A DNA stretch of 27,131 nucleotides from a virus. The notes under the pieces are model-generated. The model did no database searches, had not been told where the DNA came from, and saw only the letters and a program-made list of their open reading frames with translations. The DNA lies in the IMG/VR virus record IMGVR_UViG_3300007519_000614, positions 1-27,131 of that record; one strand, given 5' to 3'. Position numbers and translations under genes: made by a program. This document shows, one piece after another, positions 8,360 through 15,591 of the stretch. Each line of letters starts with the position of its first letter. Position 1 is the first letter of the stretch.

Positions 8360-8625
8360 GAAAAGCAAACGGATCACTAAATCCGGCTGCCAATAAAATA
8401 TCTATATTTAACAAGAATGGTGTGCTAATGTTTAAATGTAATGGTAATTTTTTTAAAATATGTAATGAACATAAATTACCAAAGGCACTTATGAATTCAT
8501 ATAAAAATAACGGAGCACCTATTTACAGTGGAAAAACAATTAAGAACGAAGTATTAAGAAAATATGGTAAATTCAAAGGATGGTATGCGGTTATGGAACC
8601 AAGGGAACCAAGAATGAGTTTCTAA
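8290..8625 (+). pseudogene. HNH homing endonuclease, C-terminal part (NUMOD repeats)
   Basis: This frame takes up exactly where the upstream one fails. MSDALTGRTHNIETRKKISDAKIGK is a further NUMOD3 repeat, followed by a NUMOD1-like helix-turn-helix (ISIFNKNGVLMFKCNGNFF, then ALMNSYKNNGAPIYSGK) and the ending KFKGWYAV common in phage homing endonucleases. A one-base loss in the A-run near 8287 separates it from the catalytic part. Its last codons overlap the start of the duplicated ligase tail in a different frame. Confidence 0.7.
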
Positions 8626-8900
8626 TATCATCATTAACTGTTGAATCAGCAGATGGAAAAGTAACTACTAAGCCTACTGGTATAACTGAATCTGATATGA
8701 AAAAGATAACTAAGAATCAGGAATCTTTAATGGGAAGAATAATCGAAATGAAGTGTTGTGGACTATCTCATGACAGAGATGGTAACTGGTCTACCTTACA
8801 TCCAGTGTTCAAATCAATTAGAGATGATAAGGACGAAGCTGATTCTTTTGAAGACATTAAAGAAATTGAAAATATGGCAAAATCTTTAACCCAAGACTAA
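8592..8900 (+). pseudogene. Second, diverged copy of the DNA ligase C-terminus
   Basis: 102 codons from YGTKGTKNEFLISSL to the TAA at 8898-8900 align without gaps to the last 102 residues of the intact ligase; I count about 57 identities by eye. Shared blocks include NQxxLMG, HPVF and RDDK. There is no ligase N-terminus and no convincing start codon (an ATG at 8580 lies in the endonuclease coding region). The frame has no stops or shifts, so it was displaced recently or is still under selection. It most likely is the original 3' end of the ligase, cut off when the HNH gene arrived together with a replacement 3' end. Confidence 0.85.
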
Positions 8901-8962
8901 AACTTCTTTTGATTTTCAAGTAAAATATAATGTAACAATTATTAATTTAAAACAAAATCATT

Positions 8963-9166
8963 ATGAAGTATTACAACTGTAGAGTTCAATTCGAAACAAT
9001 TAACGATCAGAACGGACGAATCCAAAAAACAAAAGAAAATTATCTTGTAGAGGCATTTTCAGTATCTGATGCAGAAGACAAGTTAAAGGAACAGTTCAAA
9101 GAATCTATGTCCGAATTTTCTGTTATTAAAGTGGACGAATCAAACATTATGGGAATCATTAAATAA
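8963..9166 (+). CDS. DUF4494-like small protein
   Basis: The 67-aa protein begins MKYYNCRVQFETI and continues with KENYLVEAFSVSDAEDKLKEQF. This resembles the start of DUF4494 proteins, a family common in Bacteroidetes and their phages (pattern CRVxYE...TExYLVDALSFTEAE). It is shorter than the usual 150 or so residues, so it is either a minimal member or related only in the N-terminal fold. Function unknown. It starts 62 nt after the ligase-tail remnant and is followed closely by 9176-9478, probably in one transcript. Confidence 0.7.
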   Translation: MKYYNCRVQFETINDQNGRIQKTKENYLVEAFSVSDAEDKLKEQFKESMSEFSVIKVDESNIMGIIK

Positions 9167-9175
9167 ATTGTAGAT

Positions 9176-9478
9176 ATGGGAATGATGCCGACAAAAGCGG
9201 CCGAAGAAATCTACTCTGTATTACAGAGATACGCTGAAGCAAAACCAAACTACATAAGTAGCGAATTATTCATTTACAACTTTGGATGTGTTCCAAATGG
9301 ATCTAAGAAATTCAGACTAAACTGTCTAGATGATAAACGTAGAACTTTTATCTATGATGGAAATGATTTTCTTCTAGATGGTCCAGGAAGTTCAAAGGTA
9401 AATACGATCATCAAGAAGATTTTAGCTGACGCTTATAAATCTCAAGAAATTGACGAATTTAAAGTAAGTGAAGTTTAA
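9176..9478 (+). CDS. Unknown 100-aa protein
   Basis: No family recognised. It is a mixed alpha/beta protein without membrane segments, with one notable motif, NFGCVPNGSKKFRLNC, in the middle. The start is one of three close methionine codons (9176, 9182, 9185). It begins 9 nt after the previous stop and overlaps the next gene by 11 nt, so the three genes 8963-9887 look like an operon ending at the terminator at 9889. Confidence 0.65.
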   Translation: MGMMPTKAAEEIYSVLQRYAEAKPNYISSELFIYNFGCVPNGSKKFRLNCLDDKRRTFIYDGNDFLLDGPGSSKVNTIIKKILADAYKSQEIDEFKVSEV

Positions 9479-9887
9479 AGTTCCAATATCAAAAGGAGAT
9501 GAATTTCCAATGATATTCTTCGAGTTCTTTGCAGGACAATTGCAACAACTCCTAGTTGAATATCAAAAATGGCCAAACCGGGTAACATTTTTAGGCGATA
9601 TGGGAAAAGAATTATTCGATTTAATATATGAAAAAGGATGGGATTTTAATCAATTTAATTTATCTCATACACTGACTGGAGTCGAAAAGATATTAATCGA
9701 ATATGATAAACCATTAGATGAGATTGAAGAAACTGGATATCTTAAAGGAGATTCATTACATGGACAAACTATGCAAGGGATTCCTGGAAGCAATACAATT
9801 GGAAAACTCAGAGATCATGCACTAAATACCAGCTTTAGAATAGAACGAAAAGTCAGGCCAAAAATAGAAATAAAATTAATACGATAA
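9468..9887 (+). CDS. Unknown 139-aa protein
   Basis: The best start is GTG 9468, overlapping the end of the upstream gene by 11 nt, which suggests translational coupling. There is an ATG 14 codons later as an alternative. The sequence is aromatic-rich at the N-terminus (MIFFEFFAGQLQQLLVEYQKWP) and basic at the C-terminus. I recognise no domain. It is the last gene before a terminator. Confidence 0.65.
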   Translation: MKFKVPISKGDEFPMIFFEFFAGQLQQLLVEYQKWPNRVTFLGDMGKELFDLIYEKGWDFNQFNLSHTLTGVEKILIEYDKPLDEIEETGYLKGDSLHGQTMQGIPGSNTIGKLRDHALNTSFRIERKVRPKIEIKLIR

Positions 9888-9888
9888 T

Positions 9889-9915
9889 AAAAGTCCCTCT
9901 ATATGAGGGACTTTT
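9889..9915 (+). terminator. Rho-independent terminator
   Basis: An 11-bp stem AAAAGTCCCTC/GAGGGACTTTT (9889-9899, 9905-9915) with loop TATAT is followed by a T-rich stretch. Confidence 0.9.
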
Positions 9916-9995
9916 CTCTTACATGAGTTTTTAAATAAAACCAACAATTTGGTCGGATAAATAATAAAAATGCTAACAAAAAACTTCAATCAACA

Positions 9996-11201
9996 ATGGA
10001 TTTAAATAATTATGTAAAAGGATTCGCTAATTTTAACACTGATAACCAAATCAATGAAATGGCTAGTGAATTAACGAAGTTAGGAGTTCCAAAGAATTTA
10101 ATGCAATTTATTCACAAACTCGGTGGTAAAGTTCACAAAATGAGTCAGAGTGGAGATGCACAAATGGATCCTAATACTGGAAGAGAAACTTCAAAATTTC
10201 ACACTCGTAAAAAACCACACAACGAACCACACACAGCATCAGGAGGTCCATGGCCAGAACGTGAAGATGTTCCTATGTCGCATGATGTTGAGGTTAGAGG
10301 AACTAAGACTGGTAAAAATAATATTTACCATTATCTAACTCAAGTGTTGGATTCAAGAAAAGATGCCGGAGTGAGATTAATTTTAGTTAATCCTACTCAA
10401 GATCAAATACATTATATTACTCGTAAGACTGGTAAAATGAGCAAGGCACAATTAGCAGATGCAGGTATTCGAGATGAACAAGGTAGATCAGCAACTGATC
10501 AAGCTAGAGAATTAGGAACTTCAAATAAAAGAGGATTATACATGAGAGTGGTTACTCTTGATGGAGATTCAGGAGAACCTATTTCAGCATGGGAAGGTAC
10601 AATCAGTCAGATGGCAGATGATATGGATAATGATTCAGTATTATACATAATGCAAGAAGAGAATAAAGTAAGAGACAAGAGAAATACTAGAAGTAAATTG
10701 AAAGAACTTACAGCTGATCAATTCATCAAATATTTCTTAGATAACTTCAAAGATATTTCTCAGAAATTCGTTGGCGCAGCTACTGATAAGAAATCAGATG
10801 AATATAAAGAATTAATGTCTACCATTACTCCTGCTGAATTCCAGCAAATGACAGCAATGTCACAATATTCAGATAGAACTACACCAGTAGGTCAAAAGAA
10901 AACTAAATTGGAAGAATTAGCTAAGGAGATTGCAAACGGAACAATGAATGAAAATGCAATTAAGCCAGAATTAGATTCTTTCCAAAAGAAAGCAATGGAA
11001 GAAGGAGAATATTTACCACAAGATGATTCATACTCTGGAAAACAAAAAGCTAGTTTAGCTCACATGGCAGAAGTTCACACGATGCCAGTAGTAGCATCTA
11101 TGTTTTTACAATGGTTAGCTTTAGGAAAAGTTTACAAGAAATTCTATACTGATGATCCATTCAAGGAACTAGGTATTGATGATTTACTTTTTGATATGTA
11201 A
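9996..11201 (+). CDS. Unknown 401-aa protein
   Basis: Hydrophilic and largely helical, rich in Lys, Asp and Gln, without signal peptide, membrane span or recognisable catalytic motif. The N-terminal 100 residues include a His/Pro-rich stretch (FHTRKKPHNEPHTASGGPWP). The middle has a compact alpha/beta-looking region (VRLILVNPTQDQIHYITRKTGK) and the last 60 residues look globular (MAEVHTMPVVASMFLQWLAL). An ATAAATAA box at 9957-9964 lies 31 nt upstream and a GAAA-capped terminator follows, so it is a single-gene unit. Size and context would fit a virion or late protein, but I cannot assign a role. Confidence 0.75.
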   Translation: MDLNNYVKGFANFNTDNQINEMASELTKLGVPKNLMQFIHKLGGKVHKMSQSGDAQMDPNTGRETSKFHTRKKPHNEPHTASGGPWPEREDVPMSHDVEVRGTKTGKNNIYHYLTQVLDSRKDAGVRLILVNPTQDQIHYITRKTGKMSKAQLADAGIRDEQGRSATDQARELGTSNKRGLYMRVVTLDGDSGEPISAWEGTISQMADDMDNDSVLYIMQEENKVRDKRNTRSKLKELTADQFIKYFLDNFKDISQKFVGAATDKKSDEYKELMSTITPAEFQQMTAMSQYSDRTTPVGQKKTKLEELAKEIANGTMNENAIKPELDSFQKKAMEEGEYLPQDDSYSGKQKASLAHMAEVHTMPVVASMFLQWLALGKVYKKFYTDDPFKELGIDDLLFDM

Positions 11202-11218
11202 TCTAATATATTCAAAAC

Positions 11219-11252
11219 AAAAAAGGAGAGACGAAAGTCTCTCCTTTTTTTT
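11219..11252. terminator. Bidirectional terminator with GAAA tetraloop
   Basis: A 14-bp stem (11219-11232 with 11237-11250) closed by GAAA has an A-run on the left and a T-run on the right. It lies between two convergent genes (ends 11201 and 11267) and can terminate both. Confidence 0.93.
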
Positions 11253-11266
11253 GAGTTAATTTTAGA

Positions 11267-11596
11267 TTATCCCATTCCCTCTTCGTCAGGAGTAACTGGT
11301 GATTTCGATTTTTCAACAGAATCCTTTGCTCCTTTGATTGCAGTATATGCAGTGATGAATTTACCACCAAATACGTATCCTCCAAATAGAGTCATAGAAT
11401 ATTCTAATGCGTTAACTATCATTACAAAGTTCTCCATGTTAATATCACTTTTATTAAGTCCAGCAACTAGTAGAGATCCAAGCGTAATGTAGTATGCAAA
11501 TACCGACCAAAGTAAATACACACGACCTTGAGAGTAAATCCCGTTTTCCTTAAGTACGTCAGTCCACATCTTAAAGTATTGTTTATTCTTCGCCAT
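11267..11596 (-). CDS. Small membrane protein, two spans (holin-like candidate)
   Basis: The 109-aa protein has a basic N-terminus (MAKNKQYFKMWTDVLKENG) and two hydrophobic segments: VYLLWSVFAYYITLGSLLVAGL and a region around FVMIVNALEYSMTLFGGYVFGG. The tail is charged and Lys/Glu/Pro-rich. Two spans with a charged tail fit a class II holin, but also many other small phage membrane proteins; there is no lysis gene next to it. An ATAAATAA box on its strand (11622-11615) sits 18 nt before the ATG, the same spacing as at 2134-2160. Confidence 0.75.
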   Translation of the reverse strand: MAKNKQYFKMWTDVLKENGIYSQGRVYLLWSVFAYYITLGSLLVAGLNKSDINMENFVMIVNALEYSMTLFGGYVFGGKFITAYTAIKGAKDSVEKSKSPVTPDEEGMG

Positions 11597-11683
11597 TTCT
11601 CATTGGTTTTTCTATTATTTATCATCATATTTTAATAAATATAAATATTATAGTACATTAAATATGTAACCAATACATACAAT

Positions 11684-12169
11684 ATGAAAAGTATAACAAT
11701 TATATTATTATTATTATTTACATCAACATTAGGATTATCTCAAGCACCAACGAGCTTAATAGGAAGAGATTCAATCAATCATAGATTACTTGATAGTTTG
11801 ATAATAGTTGTAGTAAATATGAAAAGATCTGAAATTAAAGTTCCAGCCTTAAAATATAATCCAGTTATATTTAAATTTGCATATGATCATGGTGTATGGA
11901 TGTCAGCAAATGATAAATATGAGCATTCTAATCCAGCAGCTAGTGAATATGCTGAATGTATTGCCGCAGGATTTATGTGGGAACGAACTAGTTACATTGA
12001 AGAGGCTAAACTTATAGTAAATGGCTGGATGGATTCACCTAGACACAGAGAAATATTATTAGATAAACAATATACAGAGTGTGGAACACATACTCATGAG
12101 TATATAGATAAATACATCAAATCCTCACTATATGGATTTGATGTAAAATCTACATTTTGTTTAAACTAG
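11684..12169 (+). CDS. Secreted CAP/SCP-domain protein
   Basis: A classical signal peptide (MKSITIILLLLFTSTLGLSQA, cleavage likely near residue 20) precedes a CAP (SCP/PR-1-like) domain. The core resembles bacterial members: an alpha-helical start with VVVNMKRSEIKVPALKYNP, YDHGVWMSANDKYEH with the usual His, AAGFMWERTSYIEEAKLIVNGWMDSPRHREILLD (family: WMNSPGHRxNIL), and TECGTH. CAP proteins are extracellular or periplasmic; no single biochemical activity is established for the bacterial ones. A phage copy exported through the host Sec system is uncommon and could act on the envelope or on competitors. It ends in TAG directly against the stop of the convergent gene, with no spacer and no terminator. 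Confidence 0.82.
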   Translation: MKSITIILLLLFTSTLGLSQAPTSLIGRDSINHRLLDSLIIVVVNMKRSEIKVPALKYNPVIFKFAYDHGVWMSANDKYEHSNPAASEYAECIAAGFMWERTSYIEEAKLIVNGWMDSPRHREILLDKQYTECGTHTHEYIDKYIKSSLYGFDVKSTFCLN

Positions 12170-13270
12170 TTATGCTATCGCGTTAGCTGGTTTCCAATTA
12201 CGTTTAATTACAATAGTCTTACCTGCTCCGTCTCCTTGTAATATTGTGGCATTACTTCCGCCGTCTTTTCCGAATATGTAGTTTCCACCACCACCTTGTT
12301 CTCCAAGGAAATTAGTTTGAACTAATCCGGTTTCAGGTTTACCTGTTTCTTTAAGAGTATTTGATATTTGAGTATATGATTCAATATAATCTTTCATTTT
12401 ATTATATGCATCTTCGTTATCAAACATCAACTTTCCTTTATCAATAGCAGAATATCCATCGACAATCGGTATCATAATTCCATATTCAACAGATCCAGTA
12501 TTATCACCAAATCCTTGTTTAACTAATATTCCATTAGATGGAACATATTTAGATAATTTTCTTTTACCTAAATCATCCTTTTCTCCTCTTAAATCATCAT
12601 TTTCTCCTCTTTCACTTGTCCACGGTGCGCCGTTTCCAATTTTAGTATTTACAATATATGGAACATTATCAATACTATAGAAGTTATACAATATCTCATA
12701 TGCATATTTCTTTTTAGGATTAGGTTCTTTAAATATATTAGACAGTAATCCTTCTATATTAACCTTAACATATTGTTCACTTGGATCTGGAGATTCAGAT
12801 ACTCTCCATTTAACATTGATCATATCATCAGTTACCGGTATACCTATGTCATTTAATTTTTCTATAATTACCTTTTTAATATTTACTCCTCTATTTTTAG
12901 CAAGAAATTCATTATTTGGTTCTTCTCCACCGTAATTATGATCGAGCTTAGTATGTCCCTTTGGTATCGCGTCTGTTGCTCTTCTTGAACTAGCGCTTGA
13001 TATTATATTTATTTTAATATCACTAAGCTTCTTTTTTTCAGATAATGCTTTATTTAAATCATCTGCCATTTGTTTAATAACGGGTTCATAACTCTCTTTC
13101 CTAGGAGTTACCATATTATCTGGAAATAACTGATCGAATTCATATTTTCCATATTTAGACTGATCATTTGACTGTTCAAAAGTTTTCCATCTATTAAATG
13201 AATTGGCAGTGAATTCATTATTCTCATTTATTGATGAGTTCCACTTACTAAAGTTTAAAACTTTTCCCAT
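12170..13270 (-). CDS. Unknown 366-aa protein, possibly with an OmpA-like segment
   Basis: No firm family. Residues about 85-155 (IKINIISSASSRRAT, later NEFLAKNRGVNIKKVIIEKL and GIPVTDDMINV) resemble the strand-helix pattern of OmpA-type peptidoglycan-binding domains: a beta strand, then N..L...R...V...L...GI. The match is weak and the usual conserved Asp and Arg are not clear. The C-terminal third is Gly-rich (GEQGGGGNYIFGKDGG). There is no signal peptide, so a virion protein is more likely than an outer-membrane one. An ATAAATAA box on its strand (13297-13290) lies 19 nt before the ATG. Its stop abuts that of the CAP gene. Confidence 0.7.
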   Translation of the reverse strand: MGKVLNFSKWNSSINENNEFTANSFNRWKTFEQSNDQSKYGKYEFDQLFPDNMVTPRKESYEPVIKQMADDLNKALSEKKKLSDIKINIISSASSRRATDAIPKGHTKLDHNYGGEEPNNEFLAKNRGVNIKKVIIEKLNDIGIPVTDDMINVKWRVSESPDPSEQYVKVNIEGLLSNIFKEPNPKKKYAYEILYNFYSIDNVPYIVNTKIGNGAPWTSERGENDDLRGEKDDLGKRKLSKYVPSNGILVKQGFGDNTGSVEYGIMIPIVDGYSAIDKGKLMFDNEDAYNKMKDYIESYTQISNTLKETGKPETGLVQTNFLGEQGGGGNYIFGKDGGSNATILQGDGAGKTIVIKRNWKPANAIA

Positions 13271-13324
13271 AATTAAAATGTTCTTTTTGTTATTTATTAG
13301 TAAAAATAAGTAAAATATTAATAT

Positions 13325-14242
13325 ATGAAAGAGTTTAAAATATCAGAAAGACTGACACTTAGGAATGAAACTATCACTAGGTATCTAAATGAAATCAGTG
13401 AAATTCCTATGCTTACTCCAGATCAGGAGCACGAAGTTGCAGTCAAGGCGGCCAAGGGAAACCAGGAGGCAATTGATAAGCTAGTAAAATCTAATTTAAG
13501 ATTTGTAGTGAGTGTGGCTAAGATGTATCAAGGTGGAAGTGTTACTAAGTTTGCAGACTTAATAAACGAAGGAAATGCAGGACTTGTTGAAGCAGCACAT
13601 TCATTCGATCCAACCACCGGATTTAAATTTATATCATATGCGGTTTGGTACATTAGAAAGGATATGTTAAAATATTTAACTAACTATTCACGTCACATAC
13701 GAGTTCCATTAAATAGGGTTCAATCAATTAAGAGAATGAATGATATTGAATCTGAACTAATGGGACAATTAGGTAGAAATCCAACAACTGATGAAATCAT
13801 TGATGAGTACATGGATTGGCATCTTATAAATAAAGGAACCACAACTAACCGTCATGGATTACGGTTAGCATTAAACGCTGATATTAGAGTAACTTCACTA
13901 GAGAGTCCATTTGGATCAGGTGATGAAACTTCTATTAGTCCAATTGATGTGATCAACGGAGACCTAGATGGAACAGATCACTTGGCCACATTAAATAGCA
14001 CAAGTCAAATGTTACTTCCATACATATCTAAACTTCCAAATCATGTTGATAGAGAAATTATTCTCCTTAGATTCGGATTTAGAAACGGATTTAGAAACGA
14101 AGGAGAATTAGTATCATTTAGAGAAATCGGAGACATGCTAGGATATACAGCAGAGTATATGTGCCAAAGATATAAACTAGCAATTAAAAGATTACAATCA
14201 GCAATGATAAGAGATAACGCAACAATTGATAATTTCGTGTAA
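13325..14242 (+). CDS. RNA polymerase sigma factor, Bacteroidetes RpoD-like
   Basis: The 305-aa protein begins MKEFKISERLTLRNETITRYLNEI, very like the N-terminus of Bacteroidetes primary sigma factors. Region 2 is well kept (LVKSNLRFVVSVAKMYQGG, FADLINEGNAGL, FKFISYAVWYIRKDML), then HIRVPLNRVQ, a region 3, and region 4 (VDREIILLRFGF, FREIGDMLGYTAEYMCQRYKLAIKRLQ). The recognition helix of region 4.2 differs from RpoD (AEYMCQR where RpoD has RERVRQI), and there is an extra repeat-like NGFRNEG. It should therefore bind a different -35 sequence or none. It probably redirects host polymerase to a phage promoter class, perhaps the ATAAATAA boxes in this window; that link is my inference. Confidence 0.9.
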   Translation: MKEFKISERLTLRNETITRYLNEISEIPMLTPDQEHEVAVKAAKGNQEAIDKLVKSNLRFVVSVAKMYQGGSVTKFADLINEGNAGLVEAAHSFDPTTGFKFISYAVWYIRKDMLKYLTNYSRHIRVPLNRVQSIKRMNDIESELMGQLGRNPTTDEIIDEYMDWHLINKGTTTNRHGLRLALNADIRVTSLESPFGSGDETSISPIDVINGDLDGTDHLATLNSTSQMLLPYISKLPNHVDREIILLRFGFRNGFRNEGELVSFREIGDMLGYTAEYMCQRYKLAIKRLQSAMIRDNATIDNFV

Positions 14243-14243
14243 T

Positions 14244-14470
14244 ATGTTTGAAAGTGTAAAAATAAGAGATATGCAAACTTTGTGTATCGACATGGCAGAT
14301 ACTTATGTGACAATATTATATTCGGAACAGTAGACCATATTAAGAGGTTTATTATGTCAGTAATATCAGTTACTGAAGGTGGAGTAGATTTAAAAAGTTC
14401 ACTTCATACAATTGATGAAATAATAGAACGATTACATGATCTTACTATTGGACGTCCAATGAGGAGATAG
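14244..14470 (+). pseudogene. Small unknown protein, apparently frameshifted
   Basis: ATG 14244 starts a good-looking 29-codon frame (MFESVKIRDMQTLCIDMADT) that meets TAG at 14328. One frame over, the sequence continues smoothly as VDHIKRFIMSVISVTEGGVDLK and on to the TAG at 14468-14470. A single missing base near 14327 would join them into about 75 residues. Without the shift, translation of the second half would start at GTG 14282 or ATG 14354. It starts 1 nt after the sigma-factor stop, so it is cotranscribed with it. Function unknown. Confidence 0.5.
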
Positions 14471-14489
14471 ATAAATTCCTAAAATTCAA

Positions 14490-14852
14490 ATGAGAAAAGT
14501 AGCATTCGATTTCGATAGTACATTAGATAGAGAAGCTATTCAGAAATATGCATCAGAATTAATGGATAGTGGATATGAGGTTTGGATAGTTACATCTAGG
14601 CCTGAGAAATTCGAAGATGGAGTATGGAGAAATTTTACTCCAGATAATGATGACTTATTCAAAGTCGCAGAAAAACTTGGAATCCCAAGAGAAAGAATTC
14701 ATTTTACAGGATATCAATTAAAGGAAACCTTCTTAAAAGGTAAAGGTTTTGTATTTCTATTAGATGACGATTATGTAGAACTTAGACATACTAATAAATA
14801 TACCAAGTGTGCGGGTATTGGATCACTATCAAGTTCATGGAAAATTAAGTGA
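14490..14852 (+). CDS. HAD-like phosphatase-family protein
   Basis: The 120-aa protein begins MRKVAFDFDSTLDREA, the HAD motif I (DxDxT) with the nucleophilic Asp8 and the second Asp10. Motif II is the Ser/Thr in EVWIVTSRPE, and acidic motif IV residues follow in VFLLDDDYVEL. There is no cap domain, so it is a minimal C0-type HAD protein. Such phage proteins may dephosphorylate nucleotides, sugars or polynucleotide ends; the substrate cannot be read from the sequence. Its TGA stop is followed by 56 more open codons in the same frame. Confidence 0.8.
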   Translation: MRKVAFDFDSTLDREAIQKYASELMDSGYEVWIVTSRPEKFEDGVWRNFTPDNDDLFKVAEKLGIPRERIHFTGYQLKETFLKGKGFVFLLDDDYVELRHTNKYTKCAGIGSLSSSWKIK

Positions 14853-14888
14853 GAAAGGATTATAAATAAAGAAAACGATTGGGATAAA

Positions 14889-15023
14889 TTGTACACCGGT
14901 CTTAGAAATATTGAGAAGGTTCCACACAGAGAGATCAAAACTAAGAGACAATGGATGGAAATTATAAATACTTCAGAAATTAAGTTTGAACGCCTGGTTG
15001 GCACCGGGATATGGTTTAAATAA
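14889..15023 (+). CDS. Small ORF, possible in-frame extension of the HAD-like gene
   Basis: After the TGA at 14850 the same frame stays open to TAA 15021-15023 and looks coding: NDWDKLYTGLRNIEKVPH, then KTKRQWMEIINTSEIKFERL and GTGIWFK. There is no ATG near its start; TTG 14889 is the best conventional candidate and would give 44 residues. It could be a separate small gene with a rare start, a readthrough extension, or a decayed gene. A TATAAATA box at 14861 lies just upstream. Confidence 0.4.
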   Translation: MYTGLRNIEKVPHREIKTKRQWMEIINTSEIKFERLVGTGIWFK

Positions 15024-15036
15024 AAAATGAATTTTT

Positions 15037-15069
15037 TTTGAAATAAACTGAAACTTTATTGTATATTTA
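15037..15069 (+). promoter_or_regulatory. Bacteroidetes-type promoter before the tRNA array
   Basis: TTTG (15037-15040) is followed after 21 nt by TATATTTA (15062-15069), seven of eight matches to the Bacteroidetes -7 consensus TAnnTTTG. It would transcribe the 44-codon leader ORF and the first tRNAs. Confidence 0.55.
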
Positions 15070-15144
15070 CATTATAAGATTATAAATAAACAAAATAACG
15101 GTAAATTATATCGTTCCTTTTAAAAAAAATTAAAACTAACTTCA

Positions 15145-15279
15145 ATGTTAACAACAACAAAAATATCTACAATGTATCATCAACCGATTCCGGTTAATGG
15201 AACAGATTATGGCTTTAATGCCTTTAATCAAGTTCAAGGATGGGCCGATATTAAGGAACCAATTTCCAGTTCGAGTTAA
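15145..15279 (+). CDS. 44-codon leader ORF upstream of the tRNA array
   Basis: ATG 15145 to TAA 15277-15279 encodes a small soluble peptide ending in four serines (EPISSSS). It has its own promoter and is followed 28 nt later by an intrinsic terminator, after which the tRNAs begin. Its last codons (15268-15277) can pair with the 5' arm of the terminator (15311-15320). The layout is therefore that of an attenuator leader peptide. The same plan recurs at 25704-25861. A plain small structural protein is the alternative. Confidence 0.6.
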   Translation: MLTTTKISTMYHQPIPVNGTDYGFNAFNQVQGWADIKEPISSSS

Positions 15280-15306
15280 TGTAAAAAGATAGATTACTAT
15301 ATTTTT

Positions 15307-15339
15307 AAAAAGCTCGAATTATAAATTCGAGCTTTTTTT
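15307..15339 (+). terminator. Terminator/attenuator before the tRNA array
   Basis: A stem AAGCTCGAATT/AATTCGAGCTT (15310-15320, 15324-15334) with a flanking A-run and a seven-T run. The 5' arm has a second possible partner, AGTTCGAGTT at 15268-15277 (10 pairs, two of them G-U), which would prevent the terminator. Confidence 0.85.
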
Positions 15340-15357
15340 GTATAACAAATAATAAAT

Positions 15358-15430
15358 GCGGCTTAAGCTAACCTGGTGGAAGCGAAAGACTGAAAATCTT
15401 TAGGGATTGGTTCGAAACCAATAGGTTGCA
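15358..15430 (+). tRNA. tRNA-Phe(GAA)
   Basis: Anticodon arm AAAGA CTGAAAA TCTTT, T arm ATTGG TTCGAAA CCAAT, acceptor GCGGCTT/AGGTTGC, A73. CCA is not encoded. Confidence 0.9.
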
Positions 15431-15471
15431 CAACAAAAAGAAAACGTTCTTTACATAATTAATTTATACAC

Positions 15472-15544
15472 ACGGGTGTAGTTCAGCTGGTAGAATACCG
15501 GTCTCCAAAACCGACGGTCGTAGGTTCGATCCCTACCACCCGTG
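15472..15544 (+). tRNA. tRNA-Trp(CCA)
   Basis: Acceptor ACGGGTG/CACCCGT with G73 (the Trp discriminator), anticodon loop CTCCAAA, T loop TTCGATC. CCA tail not encoded. Confidence 0.92.
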
Positions 15545-15550
15545 CTTTTA

Positions 15551-15582
15551 GACTGTTTTGTACCTAAAGCATAGATAAATAA
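15551..15582 (+). promoter_or_regulatory. Repeated promoter-like block before a GIY-YIG gene, copy 1
   Basis: TTTTG, then TACCTAAAGCATAGATAAATAA. The block recurs before the other two GIY-YIG genes and before the remnant at the right edge, always 9-17 nt before the start codon when one exists. Confidence 0.5.
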
Positions 15583-15591
15583 AACTTATTT

